The notes: generated from the letters alone by a model not told the origin. A DNA stretch of 64,000 nucleotides from Aspidapion aeneum (GCA_963576565.1 OY755039.1:22771102-22835101); one strand, 5' to 3'; positions 8,201 through 21,417 are shown, counted from the first letter of the stretch. Numbers and translations: made by a program.

Positions 8201-11200
8201 TTTTTCTTTAAAAATAAAAAATATGATTCAAAGCGACACGAGATAAAAAAAAAATAAAAATTACCAGAGTAACTCTACTGTTTAGGGTTTACTCTACTGT
8301 GCTCCTTTCTTCTAACACCTCTGGTAATTTCTTTTGGTCTATTGTTTTTTAAATACAAACCATGCATATAAATATGCAATCCAACACTATCCAATTGTCA
8401 TAACCGTAAGCACAAAATTGAAACGTTACATACAAAGTTAATTCACTAATATCTTAAATATTTCAAAGTTATTTAAACTAATTAATGCTATTATAATAAC
8501 TAGCGAACGATTAAAACTATTTTGCTTAGCCAAAATTACCACTAACTTAATGTTACTTGATTATTAAATGCATAAAACAAATCTTAAGTTAAAAATAAAC
8601 CCACTAACAGCTAAAAATGAAAGTCTCTGAGTGTATGGAAGAGGATAGGAATACTTCGGAAAAATGCTTCCTTTCGTTCCAAAAAGGATTTGATAGCAGT
8701 ATTTCCTTCAATACTCCAAAGATGCGTCCTGTAAAAATAATATTTGATGGATCCAATGAACTATTGATCTATTTTAGTATATATGTTATATACAAATACA
8801 TCAATATGTCACAACACTAATCTTGCGTAACCTTGCCTTACTTCAAAAAAATTGTTCTAAATGAAAATTTACTCATCAGCAAAACACAAAAATAATACAA
8901 GAAAACTAGAGATAAATTTATTAAATTTTGCTAAGTTTTTTCCAACTAAAAGATACGTCATGAACCTAAAGAAAACTTTTTTATACACTAGTAGGGAATA
9001 TACTATGTAGCATTCATTTTATTTTAATCACTAACTTTTATGATTATCACTAGAAAAGAATTACACTCAGAACGAGCATTTCCAAAGAAATCTTATCTTC
9101 ATTTCTTAATTATACTTTTACATAAAAAACAACTTCAGAATCTTCAAAACACTAAAACTGTATTATATTATGTAATAAAACATAGACATAGACTTATAAT
9201 ATAGATAGATAAATAATACATAAGCTTATAATAGTCATGATGATAAGCAAAACAATTATATTTTTGAGATAAAATGGATTGGTGTTACGTCTGATAAGTT
9301 CTAAATAATCTAAATGGCTATATAATTATTGTTTTAATAGCAACATTTTACTACGCTAATTTGTTATAAACAAATATCATTTATGTGATTCTTAGATTAT
9401 GATTGTCGATAAGACTATAAGAACAGTTACCATTCTTTATAAAGCTTGTTAAAAAGATTACAAGGTATAATTTATGAAACTTATTATGTTGATGCAAACT
9501 ACTGAGACGATTCTCATAAACGATGAAATCATTATTTTTTTATCAAAATTATTCCAAAGATTTATCTTGATTTTTAAAAAGGTATAGCCAAAAATTGTAC
9601 TTGCAAAACACTTAATTAGGAAATTAGCTATTTAATAGTCAATAGATAAAATAAGTAAAAAGAATAGAGGTTACACTTCAGTTAGTTGGCATACTATTTT
9701 TGTACTAAGGCTACATATACAGGTTTACGGTGCTCTTAAAGAAGAATAGTATCTAAAGAAAGAAAAATGATCATAGACAACTTATTTAGAGAATAGTGAA
9801 ATCTTTAACTAGATTCTCTGTCTAGCGTAGACTAAATATGATACTAGATAGCAAACAATACAAAATAGTATCTGCAGTTACATAGTTTTTTATTAAGTAA
9901 AAATTGATTTTCCAATCTCAGATTATAGATATCCATTACTTTTAACAGCAAGTAATTTATTTAACGCTAATTATATTATTTTTGTTAAGTTAATTATTAT
10001 TTTATATGTTATTATTATTTTATTTATTATTGCAAAACATTGCTTGTGCATTTCAAACAAATGTAAAACGATCAAATATGAAATCAAATTTAATAAAACA
10101 CATTTATGTCTATTGCAAAAGGTAAGTAGAAGATGAAGTCTAAGAAGAAGAATAATATATATTCTCTCTGGTTTCACATAGCAAGTTTCCAAAACTGGCT
10201 ATAGGTTTTCTTAGTTGATCTTTTTAGGCTTAGGATATCATGGGATTTACTGAACCGATTTTAATGATAGATTTTTGTCGAAAAGTTAATGTTAAAATAG
10301 TGCTTGTTTTTTAGTGTTTATCAAGTTCTGATTTATGATCAAGTTCTGATTTATGCTAGGTTTTTTTTTAAAGAAAAATTAGCTATATTATTTAAATTAT
10401 AAAGGAAATAACCCTTTATGTTTCGACTTTAATGGTTAAAAAGCATTGAAGTTATTAAATTAGAAGTATTTTCATTTACCTATGTCGTTAGTTTTAAAAG
10501 AAATTTGTTTTTCTTCTTTAATGTTTTTAGAGATATTTTGATAATTAGAGATTACAAATCATTTTGCAGTTAAACACATGGTTGATTACCTAAAAGTAAA
10601 ACTTTGTAGAAATAGTTTCTTCAGAAAAATTACCTTGTTTCCTACATTAGAATAACATTTAAGCAGTGGCGGTCCCAGACTTTTAAAAAGGGGTAGAATA
10701 ATATTTAGGTTTAAGTTTTATGACCTTTTCTAGTTAGATCAGATTCGATTATAGTTAAGCATATTAAAAGAAATTATCGATAAATAGTCAGATTGGTTAA
10801 GGTTAGGTTAACAGTAGTTACCAATTTAACCATTTTTATTAAAATTAAGAATGTGTTGATTTTTTTCGTTTGTTAATGTTGTTATTCAAAAAAAAACAAA
10901 GTTTTAAAAAGATCTTAGTGTCTTTATTAGGTCAATCAAATCATTAATAATGTCCTAATTAATGATTTGTTATAAAAACAAATTGAAAATTCATTTTGGT
11001 TTTTTTTTTCATCTTTAATTTATTTATTTTTTTATAACTTGTTATAATTTAAAGAAAAAGAAAACTGAAGCAAAGGAAAAGGTTTTGATGATTTTTGGGT
11101 TATGTTATCATGAGTGGATTTTTATCAAGAAGGTCTCATGTCCTCTTCTATGAATCCTCTTAAAAGTTAATGTTTATTCTGTTTACTGAAATTACAAGAC

Positions 11201-12060
11201 TTTTCTCTTAGTTATAGTTAATTAATAGCTCATACATTTTTGCTTGATTTTAGCTTAATATTACATTTTGGGTGGTTTATTTAATTAAAAATGTTATAAC
11301 TTTAAAGAATTTTTGATTATTTCTTACTGTTAAAGGATTAAGATTATAAGCATGTAAGATTTTGTTTTTCCAAGTTAAACATGTTTTAAATATATTCAGT
11401 TTAGTCATTAATAATAATAATAATTTTATTTTATGATGCTTTATATATTTAATGGCTTAAATGTTCATTACTATGGAACATTGGTTACCAGGCAGTGTTG
11501 TACTAGTTACTTTACATTAAGATAGATAGTTTTTGAGTTATCAATATTATCAGACTGCATAGATAATTTTGGTAACAAATTACGTGTGTTCACCAAAGAT
11601 GGTGCAAAATTAAATTTCAAATGTTATCAATACAGTATTATCATTATACAAAAGTAATGATGATATCCAAACTTATTATACTTACAGCAAGCAAAGATAT
11701 CTGATTTAAAATGTAGAGTTTGGTTTGCTTCCTACCTTTCAATAAAGGTACGGTGTATTACCTTAGTGTATTTAACAACTTAGATTTTTTTTTTTTTTAT
11801 GAAAAGTGAGGAGGTAGTATGTAGGAAAGACTACTTCAAAGCAAAGGATTAGAGGATTAATAATGCAAACAAGTTTTAAAGGTTAAGAAAGTAATGTTTT
11901 TTTTTTTTTTTTTATTTTAGGAATCAGGCGAAAAATACCAGGTTAAGCTATTTTTTATTTTTATTTTTAATTGATATTAAAGAATTTGTCCTAATAGTTT
12001 ATACGAACAACAAAAATAATTGTCAAACATATAGTACTATACTATTTTAAGACAAGCTTA
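8201..12060. other. AT-rich non-coding stretch
   Basis: No gene recognised. It may include the unplaced 5' LTR of gypsy element 1 at its left end. It contains short A/T runs, a (TAA)n tract near 11409-11425, and a lone hAT-like end CAGTGGCGGTCCCAGAC near 10664 without a visible partner. Confidence 0.6.
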
Positions 12061-12062
12061 TA

Positions 12063-12556
12063 TTCTTATAGAGCAGAGAGATAAGAAAGAATGTAAAATT
12101 TAACATATATGAAACAATGGTAAAAAGCACGCTGTTGTATGGAATAGAGACTTGTCGCGTAACAGAAAAATACAAAAAAAAAATGGAAAGTATCGAAATG
12201 GATGCAATAAGAAGATCAATGAGAATATCTAGATTAGATCACATAAGAAATGAGATCATAAAAGAAAGAATGGGAATCGAGGGAAGCATAACGGATGACA
12301 TCACTAAAAAGGCAACTCATATGGTACGGCCATGTACAACGGATGAACGACGAAAGATTACCAAAACAGGTCGTAGAGTGGCAACCAGTAGGGCGCAGAA
12401 AAAGAGGACGTCCTAAACTAAAATGGCCACAGTCAATCCAAAGATCAATAAGTCAAAAGAATCTGACAGAAGATGATTGTTAGGATCGAAGGAGGTGGAG
12501 AATAAGCGTCGGACAACGTAGAAAAACGTTCTAAACCGACATAGTAGTAGTAGTTA
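12063..12556 (+). pseudogene. RTE/BovB-like LINE, 3' terminal fragment (dead)
   Basis: Two overlapping frames give consecutive parts of the conserved C-terminal region of insect RTE-like reverse transcriptases: LLYGIETC, then RRSMRISRLDHIRNE in the first frame, then WYGHVQRMNDERLPKQVVEW and GRRKRGRPKLKW in the second. A frameshift lies near 12295, and an in-frame TAG at 12481-12483 stops the frame before a still recognisable DRRRWRISVGQRRKTF tail. A (TAG)n run at 12541-12552 matches the simple-repeat 3' end of this group. The element is truncated at its 5' side and cannot be functional. Assignment to RTE rather than a neighbouring clade is from recall. Confidence 0.75.
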
Positions 12557-15500
12557 CATTCTAGTATTAGACGTTTAGAGCAAGGTTAGCTTAGGTTTGG
12601 TTAGATAAAATTTGGTTTGGGCATAACCCTTAGAAGTAAATGTCGAATTTTAAGATGCAGTTAAAAAGTAAGATTAAATAATTCATTAATAGGTTAGCCA
12701 TGGTTGGGTTAGATCAGAAGTGATAATAGCCTAGGAGTGGATTACCTCTAAATACTTCAATAATGTAACAGAAAAACTTACTGTAGAGATGATACTTGGC
12801 ACATACTTAGGTATTGTGCTTAATCTAATTACGTACATTTCCTTAGTTATAGCAAAAATATTCTTATATCAATTTTGGCAACATTTGGCGATTTCTAAAA
12901 TAGGATTTCAAAGATATGTAATACAATGATCTTATTATTAATATAGGAAGTAGTTGATGGTGTCCATTTTAAATTTTAGACAACAGTGTTGCTATTTTGT
13001 TTTATCTTTTAAATACTATAGCTGGTTCTTTTCTATAGCTGCTCCAGAATGAGTCAGAGAGCTTAAAATTTATAAATTAGTTTCTTGCAAGAAAATCATT
13101 AGTATCTGATTCAAGTACAAAGTTAAACAATCGCAAGTAGGGGATGGTGGGGAAATATCGATCACTTAAGATTATATACTTTTTCTTTTTAATAAATGAC
13201 AAAGCCGCATGTTAGCGACGTTGTCATTTTTTTTCTCCCAGTTTTACAGATTTGTAGGTGATCATTTTTACCCGCTGAACGATATTACCCTCCGTTTCCT
13301 TACATTTAAATCAAGAAAGAAATATATACCTACTTAAAATACTGACATTCGTCTACGATGGGAATCAAACGAGTCGATTAATAACATATTTAAAAAAAAA
13401 AATCACGGGATGATTTACACATAACATTCATCATAGAATCACATGAAATACAATACTATCGAGGAAAAAAAAACTTATTGAATACCTATCGATACCTATT
13501 TTCCAAAGCAAAACTTAATAACACTTATAGATAAGGCAAGACTCTGCAATTTTCAATACTACCTACTTGTTTATTTTTTTATAAAATATTTATAGCAATG
13601 CTTATATTTTTTTTTTGATTTCTCCTTTATCGTTTTGAATGGTACCTAAATACTTTTTGCAACAGTTGTGTCTTATATTAATTAATTTCTGGAATTAATT
13701 AATTTCTGGCATAAATCTTATACAGGGCATAAAATTAGCTAGAATTTCGTCCTTTAATGGAATTTTTGTGGTTTTAGTATGTTGTAGCTTTGCAATTAAG
13801 TAAAATCAGCTAAAATAAAATAAAATATTATAATACAATGAGGTTCGATTTTAGTAAAATCAGCTAAAAAAATAAAAAATAAATAAATAAAATAACAATT
13901 TATATAGAGCGATATGTTATATATGCGTTTATCGTATGTAATGCTATAAAGGTAATCAATAGGTGGTTACTTTGCTAAAAGTGACGATAAAGCTACGTTT
14001 GCGCTACTGCAAAACAACGCTAACGTCAACGTCATCATTGGGTCAATATTAATGTGTGATAAAAAATTTTTTTCGCTATTACAAATTATTTGCGCTAATT
14101 TGATTTAAATAATTACAAAACGTCTCTGTGTAAAAAATTTTGCTAGAGTTTAGCAACTGAGATCATCACAAAGGTAGAGTAATCAAATAAATTTGGCGAT
14201 TTAAAATTAAAAAAAAATTAGGGATAAGAATCTAATAGACATATAGAGTATTCTATTGCGCAAGAAGGGTCAATTTCCAATATCCGTCAAAAGAAGAAAT
14301 GGTACATAAATTGGGTGATATTTTCAGGCAGAGAGTTAATTAGGCGTGTTTTCCAGAATTCTGCCTCGCTATTGGCTTACATCTACTGAGCTCAACAGTT
14401 TAGTCGGCTACCGCAAGGGCTTAGATTTTACAAGGGGTAATAATTAAAGGGTAGTTTAATCGTTTACTGGTAGAATTGTACCCAAAAAAGGTTTTTTCGT
14501 TTATGCAAATTGCCATTTCGTAGTGTAATAAAATGATTTAATGCAAATGGTTTCTCACCGCTTATAATAGTAAATAGGTAGTAGGGAAAAATCATCCATG
14601 TTATTGGTATCGAAAGTTAATTTAACGTATTTTGAATTAACTTAATTTACAATCAGCAATTATTAATTTTATACCAATTTTCGATTTTTATAATCTCTAT
14701 CTGTTGAAATAATACATGTAAATTAAGGTCAAAAATCATTAATTCAACTAACAACTTTACTAACTAAATAAAAATTTAGCTAGGGTTCCGAATTAAAATT
14801 TTGTTGATCCGTCTACCAATTTTAAAAACAGCAACGTAGTAGCGCAAAGCAGCAGCTTATAGAGCGCTATATATTATCTTTCTTATCTTATTAACTATTA
14901 TTTTGTTAGTGCTGAAAGAAATACACACTACATGCAAAAATTAATATTCACGCTTTAGCGTCTTCTGGAATTTCTAGAAGTGAAGTTCTAGGTGATATCT
15001 GGTAGTTTTTAGATGACTTGAATTTCTGTCGTCGCCTGTTTTTTTCACGCTTTAGCGGCTTCTATGTGTTGTACCAATTTATTATCACTCATCTCGTTCA
15101 ATAATGTTAATTTTTTTTTCAAAAAGAAATAATTAAAAAAAAACAAAAATATTTACTTGATTGAGTTCAGTTAGCAGTATAACCAAACTTTTCCTAGGTG
15201 CTTTTAATTTTAAAATTGAGAGTTAGCAGTATAACTTCTCCAAATTGGACCAAAATAACCTCTAAGATCGATTTTATACCAATGTTTAATACCAAAGTTT
15301 AATAAAACAAAGGGAATACCAACTTTTTAAGTTTACCTATTAAAAAAAATAGTACCAACGTTTTACATTCAAGTTTCACTAAATAAAAAGAAGAGAAATT
15401 TACCAAAATTTTGAATTTACCTACTAAAACTATTAATTTAAGTAATCTGTTTTTTACCAACGGTTTAAGTTTGCTAAAAAAAACTAAATAAAAGTGAAAA

Positions 15501-15820
15501 TTAAAAACAGATTCTACCAATGTTTAATATTGAACTATACACTAAAAAAAATAAACTGGAATCTACCAACGTTTTATTTGCCATTTCTCTGTGAAACACA
15601 GGCTCCCAATTTGTTAATAAAGTTAGCAGTATAACATTTATTATGATTCTGACAAACTAAAACACCCCAGCTGTACTGACAACCAATTTGTAACGGGCGA
15701 GCGGTCATTATGTATATTTATTTAATTATTTATTTAAGGCAACTACTTTATTTAGTTTTTATGTGAATATTTTGTGAGATAGTAATGAATGAATTAACCT
15801 AATAGAAACAGAGGTAGAGT
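12557..15820. other. AT-rich non-coding stretch
   Basis: No coding region supported. It holds scattered short direct repeats such as 'gttagcagtataac' at several places between 15170 and 15630 and 'agtaaaatcagctaaaa' twice near 13798 and 13853. Confidence 0.55.
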
Positions 15821-15942
15821 GGAACACAACACCAAGATGACACATGCGAGTCTTTCCTGGTGCGCTTCATCTGAAACATTGTAGACCTCTGGAAAAACAA
15901 AGTAGTTCTCGGGGCTGAATCCATGTTGGCGTTCTACAGTCT
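15793..15942 (-). CDS. Candidate terminal exon of an unidentified gene
   Basis: On the minus strand a consensus branch point TACTAAC (15948-15954) is followed by CTGTAG and then an open frame of about 50 codons ending in TAA. The peptide has a polar segment (SPENYFVFPEVYNVSDEAH) and ends in a hydrophobic stretch LACVILVLCSTLPLFLLG directly before the stop, which would suit a GPI-anchor signal or C-terminal membrane segment. AATAAA-like signals follow near 15715-15735. If the acceptor is right, the exon starts with two bases of a split codon and does not join the GH31 exon at 21305 in phase. It may belong to another gene, be a later exon after a missing one, or be chance or repeat-derived. I do not recognise the product. 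Confidence 0.25.
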
Positions 15943-15959
15943 TGTTAGTACATGAGTAA

Positions 15960-18500
15960 GCTTACTTACCAATTCAAATCTTAAACCTCTAGACAACTGC
16001 TACTCGATTGGATGATATTTCTTTTTCACTATATTTCACTGTTTTGTTTTGATATGTTTCTGATATGAACTGCCCATCAAAGTTATTTAGATCAGGCCAA
16101 TCTGAGATTAACTAAACTTCTTGATTTGGTCTGAAATAGCTTTTTACCAATTTTTAGCTATAATACACTACTATACTCAGCTTGCTCTAACATTAAATAA
16201 TCGATAGGTTGTTCATCAGATCTGTAGTTTTATTTTTAATTTTGTTGTTAAATAAAAAGGCCTTGTTTCTGGACTAGGCAAGTGTATATTTTAAAATAAA
16301 AAGATGAAAATATGAAAATATGACAAATTAAAAACAATTTGAGAAAAATGTGACAAAATTAATTATTTGACAAAATTAAACAAACAAAGCTAAATCATGT
16401 TTTATTTTAGGCAATTCTATTTCCACCCTCTTCCCAAGTATTTTAGACTTTAAATAAAAATCCCAAGTATAGGCAAAAACTTGATAAATTAATAAAAATA
16501 CCAACATTACCCATGTTTTAATCAACTGATTTAAAACCCATTTTGATCCCAAAATAGTTTCCCACAAATCAAAAGTAAATACACAGAATTGTCTAAAATT
16601 ATCCAAGTTTGTCAAATAAAGAAAGGGTTGAGGCAGTGTAATAATTGATACTTGACATTACTTACAAAAGTTAAAGTTTAAAGCACGCGCTTATATTTTA
16701 AAACCCGACTGACTTTTCAAAACTCTAAGACGGAACTCAATTTTAACTTTACAACTTGAAAAAAACTGCTCTCAGATTATCCCTTCTTATTTGACATATT
16801 TGGGTAGGCGTACCTAAATTGGAAAAAACCTATACATATACATATTATTCCTAAAATTTTGTGTTTAAAAACAGAGACAAGAAATACAGTCAGTGACATA
16901 AAAAAAGAACAAAACATCAAATTTTCCCTGACTTAATTTAAGTAAAGATGGCCTACTCTTAAAGACGTCCCACGGGAACACCCACAAATAAGAAAATTCA
17001 GTTAAAGCTCAAAGTCACCCTAGATTACCTAATTTCGGAAAACAAAGAAAGCTACTTCAAAAGTTACCTAAACTGATCTAAAAAAATGAAACGAACATCC
17101 TAGTAATGTCCAGTTTAAAATTTATTAATTATTTATCAAAATTGACCAATTAAAAAAAACACTTTGCCTTTAAAGAAAGTGCCTACGATTTTTTGCTTTT
17201 AAAATCGAAACCGGGTTGGCATATAGCCTAAGTTGAGAAAACCCGGTGAAAAACTCAACTGCTATTTTCCAGAAAATTTCCAATTTTCTCTTAAAAAATA
17301 TGACAAATCAAATCTTATATTTACATAGCCTTTAGTAATTGTTTGATTTTTCTACATTTAGTAATTACTAATTAACCACTTTGAAGTATTTTATGAACCA
17401 CTGGTCAAAACCTTTGAAACTTGCAATACTACGATATCCAAACGAAATCAATATGATCAAAATTAAGTGACACGGAAAATCAGTGAAAACTGGATCTATT
17501 TACCTGAAAATCAAATAAGGAAACAAAGTCCACCAAATCTAAAAAATAACTCAATTTTGTCGTTTTTGATATCGCTATAATCAACTATAAAAGTTCTGTT
17601 CATATGTATGATCGTGACAAGAAAATTCGCAACATAAAGAAAAGCTACTATGAAAAGTTGGTTTTAATTTAGGGAAATGTAAAATATTTCTCGGTCTATA
17701 TATATCTGTCACTAAATCCGAAAACATTAAAAAAACTATCAGTCAATAGACAAGGGCCGTGGTCTGAGTCTAAAAGCCACTTAAAATTTTTAAAGCTTAA
17801 GAGTGTATTTAAAGTGTGACATTTATTGGCAATATATTTTCCTAAAATCACAAATAGTATGTCAAAATTAAAGAACTAACCCTTGTCTGGATCTTAAGAG
17901 TGTAAAATATATGAACCACATGTTTTTCTGCTATGGGAAAAAAACTTTAGTCGACATTATATTATATTTAAAGAAATAGACCTTAACAAAAAATCTGAGA
18001 AATATTCAAAATAAAATATGGGAAATTCTGTTACAATTTTTAGGTCCGGTCTATGTGGCACGAAAGATTTTATTTATAATCGAAGTTCACGCGTTAACGT
18101 ATTTAAATTTGCACAGTTAATTATGTAATCGATGGTATTAATTTCCATTTTATAAACCAACGATAAGAAAAACAAACAATGACACGCGGCCGGCAAGGCT
18201 GACCTACCCCAAATCAAAACAAACTCATACGTCTTCACTAAGAACAGAACCGGCAACATGTAGGAAGGGCAACGTTTTAGCACGATGAATATGGCCAACG
18301 TGAACTAAAACAAACACTCCTCCCGCCCCCGCACGAGAACAGCTACCCATACACCGCTAAAAAACGAGTGAAATTAAAATCTTGTCCCGCGCGGTGCTAC
18401 TTGTAATTATTGACGCTGAAAAAGTTCATCCAATTAATCGCTTGTTGTTAACCACAGATCATAAAAAGGACTAGACAATCATGTCGAAAGGAAATATTTA
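15960..18500. other. Non-coding stretch, no recognised feature
   Basis: AT-rich, with only short shadow frames. I looked here for the next GH31 exon (motifs around a PDM-x-GG segment) and did not find it. Confidence 0.5.
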
Positions 18501-18700
18501 ACTTTTTTTAAAATAAATCAATTAAAAATACTGTTTGTCTAGTTTTGGGAGACCACTGCTCCATTGCCCTCCCTGTAGCAGCCGCCACTGCTTGGACCTT
18601 TATCCAATTGTGAATTATAATCAAAATGGTAGTTTTACAAGGAATATCAAGGTCCTTATACTTAACAATAAACAAATTTATTACATCTTCCTGCAAAATA
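18500..18700 (-). pseudogene. Possible remnant of transposase helix-turn-helix domain
   Basis: A minus-strand frame of about 60 residues resembles in outline the N-terminal helix-turn-helix found in DUF4817-type insect transposons: DVINLFIVKYKD, then KTTILIIIHNWIK, then a basic stretch. There is no start or catalytic domain attached. Weak recognition; it could be chance. Confidence 0.25.
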
Positions 18701-18985
18701 CCATTTTAGCATTTGAACCTTTTCTTCTTTAGTAAATTTTAACGCCAGCATAATGCCCGAGAAAGAAATTAGCCAGGTTTATAAAAACGCAATTGTTACC
18801 TCCTTCTCGCTTCGCAGATTAAAAGAAAATATAATCTCGATCCCGTAACGCGAATTCGTTGGATTTTCCCTGCTTATAATTTTCCCTCTGGTGTTCCCAC
18901 TCTTCTTTAACTTTTGGTTCATAATTCACATATCATCACATTTTGCTAAGATCGGGGTACACCCTTATGTTTCTGTTTTGATATA

Positions 18986-19022
18986 AACCCCTGCTAAATT
19001 AGTTTTTCTCTTTCTAAGCAGA
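18986..19022 (+). repeat. Dispersed repeat, copy 1 of 2
   Basis: The block 'cctgctaaattagttttt' followed by pyrimidines and 'ctaag' recurs at 63700-63730, in both cases followed by a short similar stretch ending in a 'tatagct' segment. This indicates an unnamed dispersed family. Confidence 0.45.
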
Positions 19023-19435
19023 ATCTTCATGACCACTATAGCTATTACCCTAATGGTATAGCCCAATTTGGTCAATGCTTTATATCCATATACTCTTTTA
19101 CATTAACCGAGCTTTCACAGATTATTTTTACACTTCTAGGGCTAAACTCACAATTGACAGACAAGTTATAAAAAAGTTAGGTATACAAAATATAAAGTAT
19201 TTAAAAATTTTTTAAAAACTTTTTACAACGTGGTCGCAGTAATAATTTGGAAGGTAAAGGAATTTAACAAGTGACGTCACGTGGTGTAGGCGATTCAAGT
19301 TAGATCGTATTAGTTTATTATGGGCTTTGTTAGTTTTACAATTGTAACGCGTTTTGTGCAATTACAACATACGTTTTAAATGTGCGGGTTGTTCACGGTG
19401 CCTAGAATAGGTGTTAGGATCTTATATATATATGT

Positions 19436-19492
<57 letters not shown>
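19436..19492. repeat. (TA)n microsatellite
   Basis: Nearly pure TA repeat of about 55 bases at the left border of the foldback element; a shorter one (21239-21253) marks the right border. Confidence 0.95.
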
Positions 19493-19495
<3 letters not shown>

Positions 19496-19879
19496 GAGAT
19501 TTGCCGTCACTGGCGGTCCAGCTGCAAAGTTAGGTATCATATGCACAACTAATATTTTTTGATTTTTTTGAAAACTAAGGCAATTTCCTACTGTTTTTTA
19601 GTACATCCTTATAAAATCTGAGGGCACGGCAGTGCCTTGCCAAGTTCGCGCGCCGTAACCATCTTTTCTTGAAACATTTCAGCCGATATTTCACCTACCT
19701 AAAACTCTACTTTGGAATAAGCTACGAATCTCAAACTTTGCACAGTCTTAGATCTCCATGGAGTTAACAAACCCTCCAAGTTTCATGGAATTCCAAAATT
19801 AGTAAAGTAGTTACGAAATTTCAAAAAATGTCGAAATTGCCACTCACTCACTCATGTATAGATCATCAATATTTTACTG

Positions 19880-20400
19880 TACTTCCAGACATGCTACGAA
19901 GCTGAAATTTGGCAGACTGATAGAAATTATGACCAAACCCCTGGAAAAGATCAAAAAACCCCAAAATTTTAATTTATTCCCCTCCCCTATACATTTAAAG
20001 TTATGTAAAAGTAACATTGCCCACTTCCAGAAATGCTTGAGAGTTGAGCTTTGGAAGACCGATAGTAACTATGATAAAGTTATAGAAAAAAATTAAAACA
20101 CGCCAAAATTCTAATTTACTTCCTTCCCCTATAAATGTAAATTTCAGAAACGCTAGAGAGCTGAGCATTGGAATGCTGATAGAAATTATGATAAAACCAT
20201 GGGAAAACATTTAAAAAGTCCAATATTTTCATTTACTCTCCTCCCCTATAAATGTAAAGTTATGTAAAAGTAACATTACCCACTTCCAGAAACGCTAGAG
20301 AGCTGAGCATTGGAAGACTGATCGGAACTATGATAAAACTATAGGACAAAATTTAAAAACACGACAATTTTAATATATTTCCCTTCCCTCAAAAATTTAA
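19880..20400 (+). repeat. Tandem repeat, about four diverged units of 120-145 bp
   Basis: Units begin near 19885, 20023, 20142 and 20282. Each contains a 'cttccaga' start, 'gagctgagcattggaa' or a variant, 'actatgataaaa', a run of A, then 'ccttcccctataaatgtaaa'. Copies differ by substitutions and small indels. Confidence 0.8.
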
Positions 20401-20521
20401 GTACGGCATTGCAAAAGTTTTGAACAATATTCCGCATATTTTACTACTTCAAAAATTAAGTATTATCCAATTCCTTTAAAAAAGAAGTGAAATCATAACA
20501 AAAAAAATATATGTAAAAAAA

Positions 20522-20840
20522 AGCCAAGTACGCGAAAATGGCATTTCGTAAAAAGAATTGAGATAAAAGTAAAGCCAAGTTCTCCAATACAAATTTCAAA
20601 ATGAAAGGTTCTTACTATTTTGGAAGTATTTTTCTAAACTTGGCTATTACGGCAGTAAATGACTCTTAGGCACAGTGCTAAATTGAACATAAAGAAGTTT
20701 GGCTGTAATAGCAAAGTTTAAAAAAACATTTCCAAACTAGTAAGAACCTTTCATTTTGAAATTTGTATTGGAGAACTTGGCTTTACTTTTATCTCAGTTA
20801 TTTTTACGGAATGCCATTTTCGCGTACTTGACTTTGGTTG
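20522..20840. repeat. Hairpin with arms of about 130 bp
   Basis: The left arm from 'aagtacgcgaaaatggcatt' through 'gaaaggttcttactat' is repeated inverted at 20700-20840. I estimate above 90 percent identity by eye. Confidence 0.85.
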
Positions 20841-21304
20841 GTTATGATATAATTTTCTAGATATTGTCGTTATTTTTTTTTAGTCCGCTTTATTTTTTAT
20901 TACATAAAACTTGAAATACAAGTCAAACTGAATGTGATCGTTTAGTATCAAAGGTAAACCGAGGACTTGGGAAGTAAACAACATTACTTTTGAAGCTGAA
21001 ACAAACATATTATTTTTTGAATTTTAATTATTGTGTAAAGGAAAATGAAGCGGGCTAAAAAAAAATAACGACTGGTATGTCTCAAAAATATTATTTTATA
21101 AGAGTATACTTAAAAACAGAAGAAAAATTGCCTTAGTTTTCAAAAAATTCCAAAAATATTAGTTGTTTCGTTGTTCATATTATATCTAACTTTTGTTTAC
21201 AAAAATCAGGTGGACCAGCAGTGAGGTGAAAAATTCGACATATATATATATATAAGATTCGAAGACCGGTCTAATTCTAGGGACCATGTGGGTTATTAAC
21301 TTAC

Positions 21305-21417
21305 CTCCATGCTGTCCTGTATTCAATAAGGTTGCCAAATTGAGACACGGCTTTAATGTAGTCATGAGTAAATACTGCTGGCCAAAGGGACTTGTTTGCG
21401 TGCGGATAAATCGATGG
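21305..21417 (-). CDS. MYORG-like GH31 glycosidase, internal exon (fifth in window)
   Basis: On the minus strand TTTTAG precedes the exon and GTAAGTT follows it. It starts in phase with the end of the exon at 26498 and encodes 37 codons plus two bases: a YPHANKSLWPAVFTHDYIKA segment, then FGNLIEYRTAW. This matches the region that follows the catalytic FKFDAGE motif in MYORG/KIAA1161-type family 31 glycosidases, where a tyrosine-rich stretch leads to an 'ER-type' segment and a conserved WR. The next exon should start with one base completing Arg; I did not find it in the remaining 21.3 kb. A foldback element ends about 45 bp downstream of the donor. Confidence 0.85.

Larger units (their letters stand above)
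19419..21259. mobile_element. Composite foldback (inverted-repeat) element with internal tandem repeats
   Basis: Outer arms 19493-19600 and about 21120-21240 are inverted copies of each other (both contain the 'cgac..tgg..cc' end, 'caactaatattttt' and 'ttgaaaactaaggcaa'), and both are bordered on the outside by (TA)n and an ATCTTATATAT sequence. Inside lie a tandem array (19880-20400), a second hairpin (20522-20840) and a third (20864-21075). No transposase is present. Tandem repeats between inverted arms recall Foldback elements. The right edge is about 45 bp from the splice donor of the GH31 exon at 21305. Confidence 0.65.

Noticed and set aside
7980..9000. Search for the 5' LTR and primer-binding site of gypsy element 1
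   Set aside because: No tRNA-complementary segment or LTR end could be recognised without the partner LTR, so no coordinates are claimed.
10664..10690. CAGTGGCGGTCCCAGAC as a hAT-type end
   Set aside because: No inverted partner within several kilobases and no target duplication.
16376..16615. 79-codon minus frame
   Set aside because: Hydrophobic low-complexity translation of AT-rich DNA without splice signals or homology I can recognise; not the missing GH31 exon.
19380..19562. 60-codon frame across the (TA)n tract
   Set aside because: Most of it is translated microsatellite (Ile-Tyr repeats).
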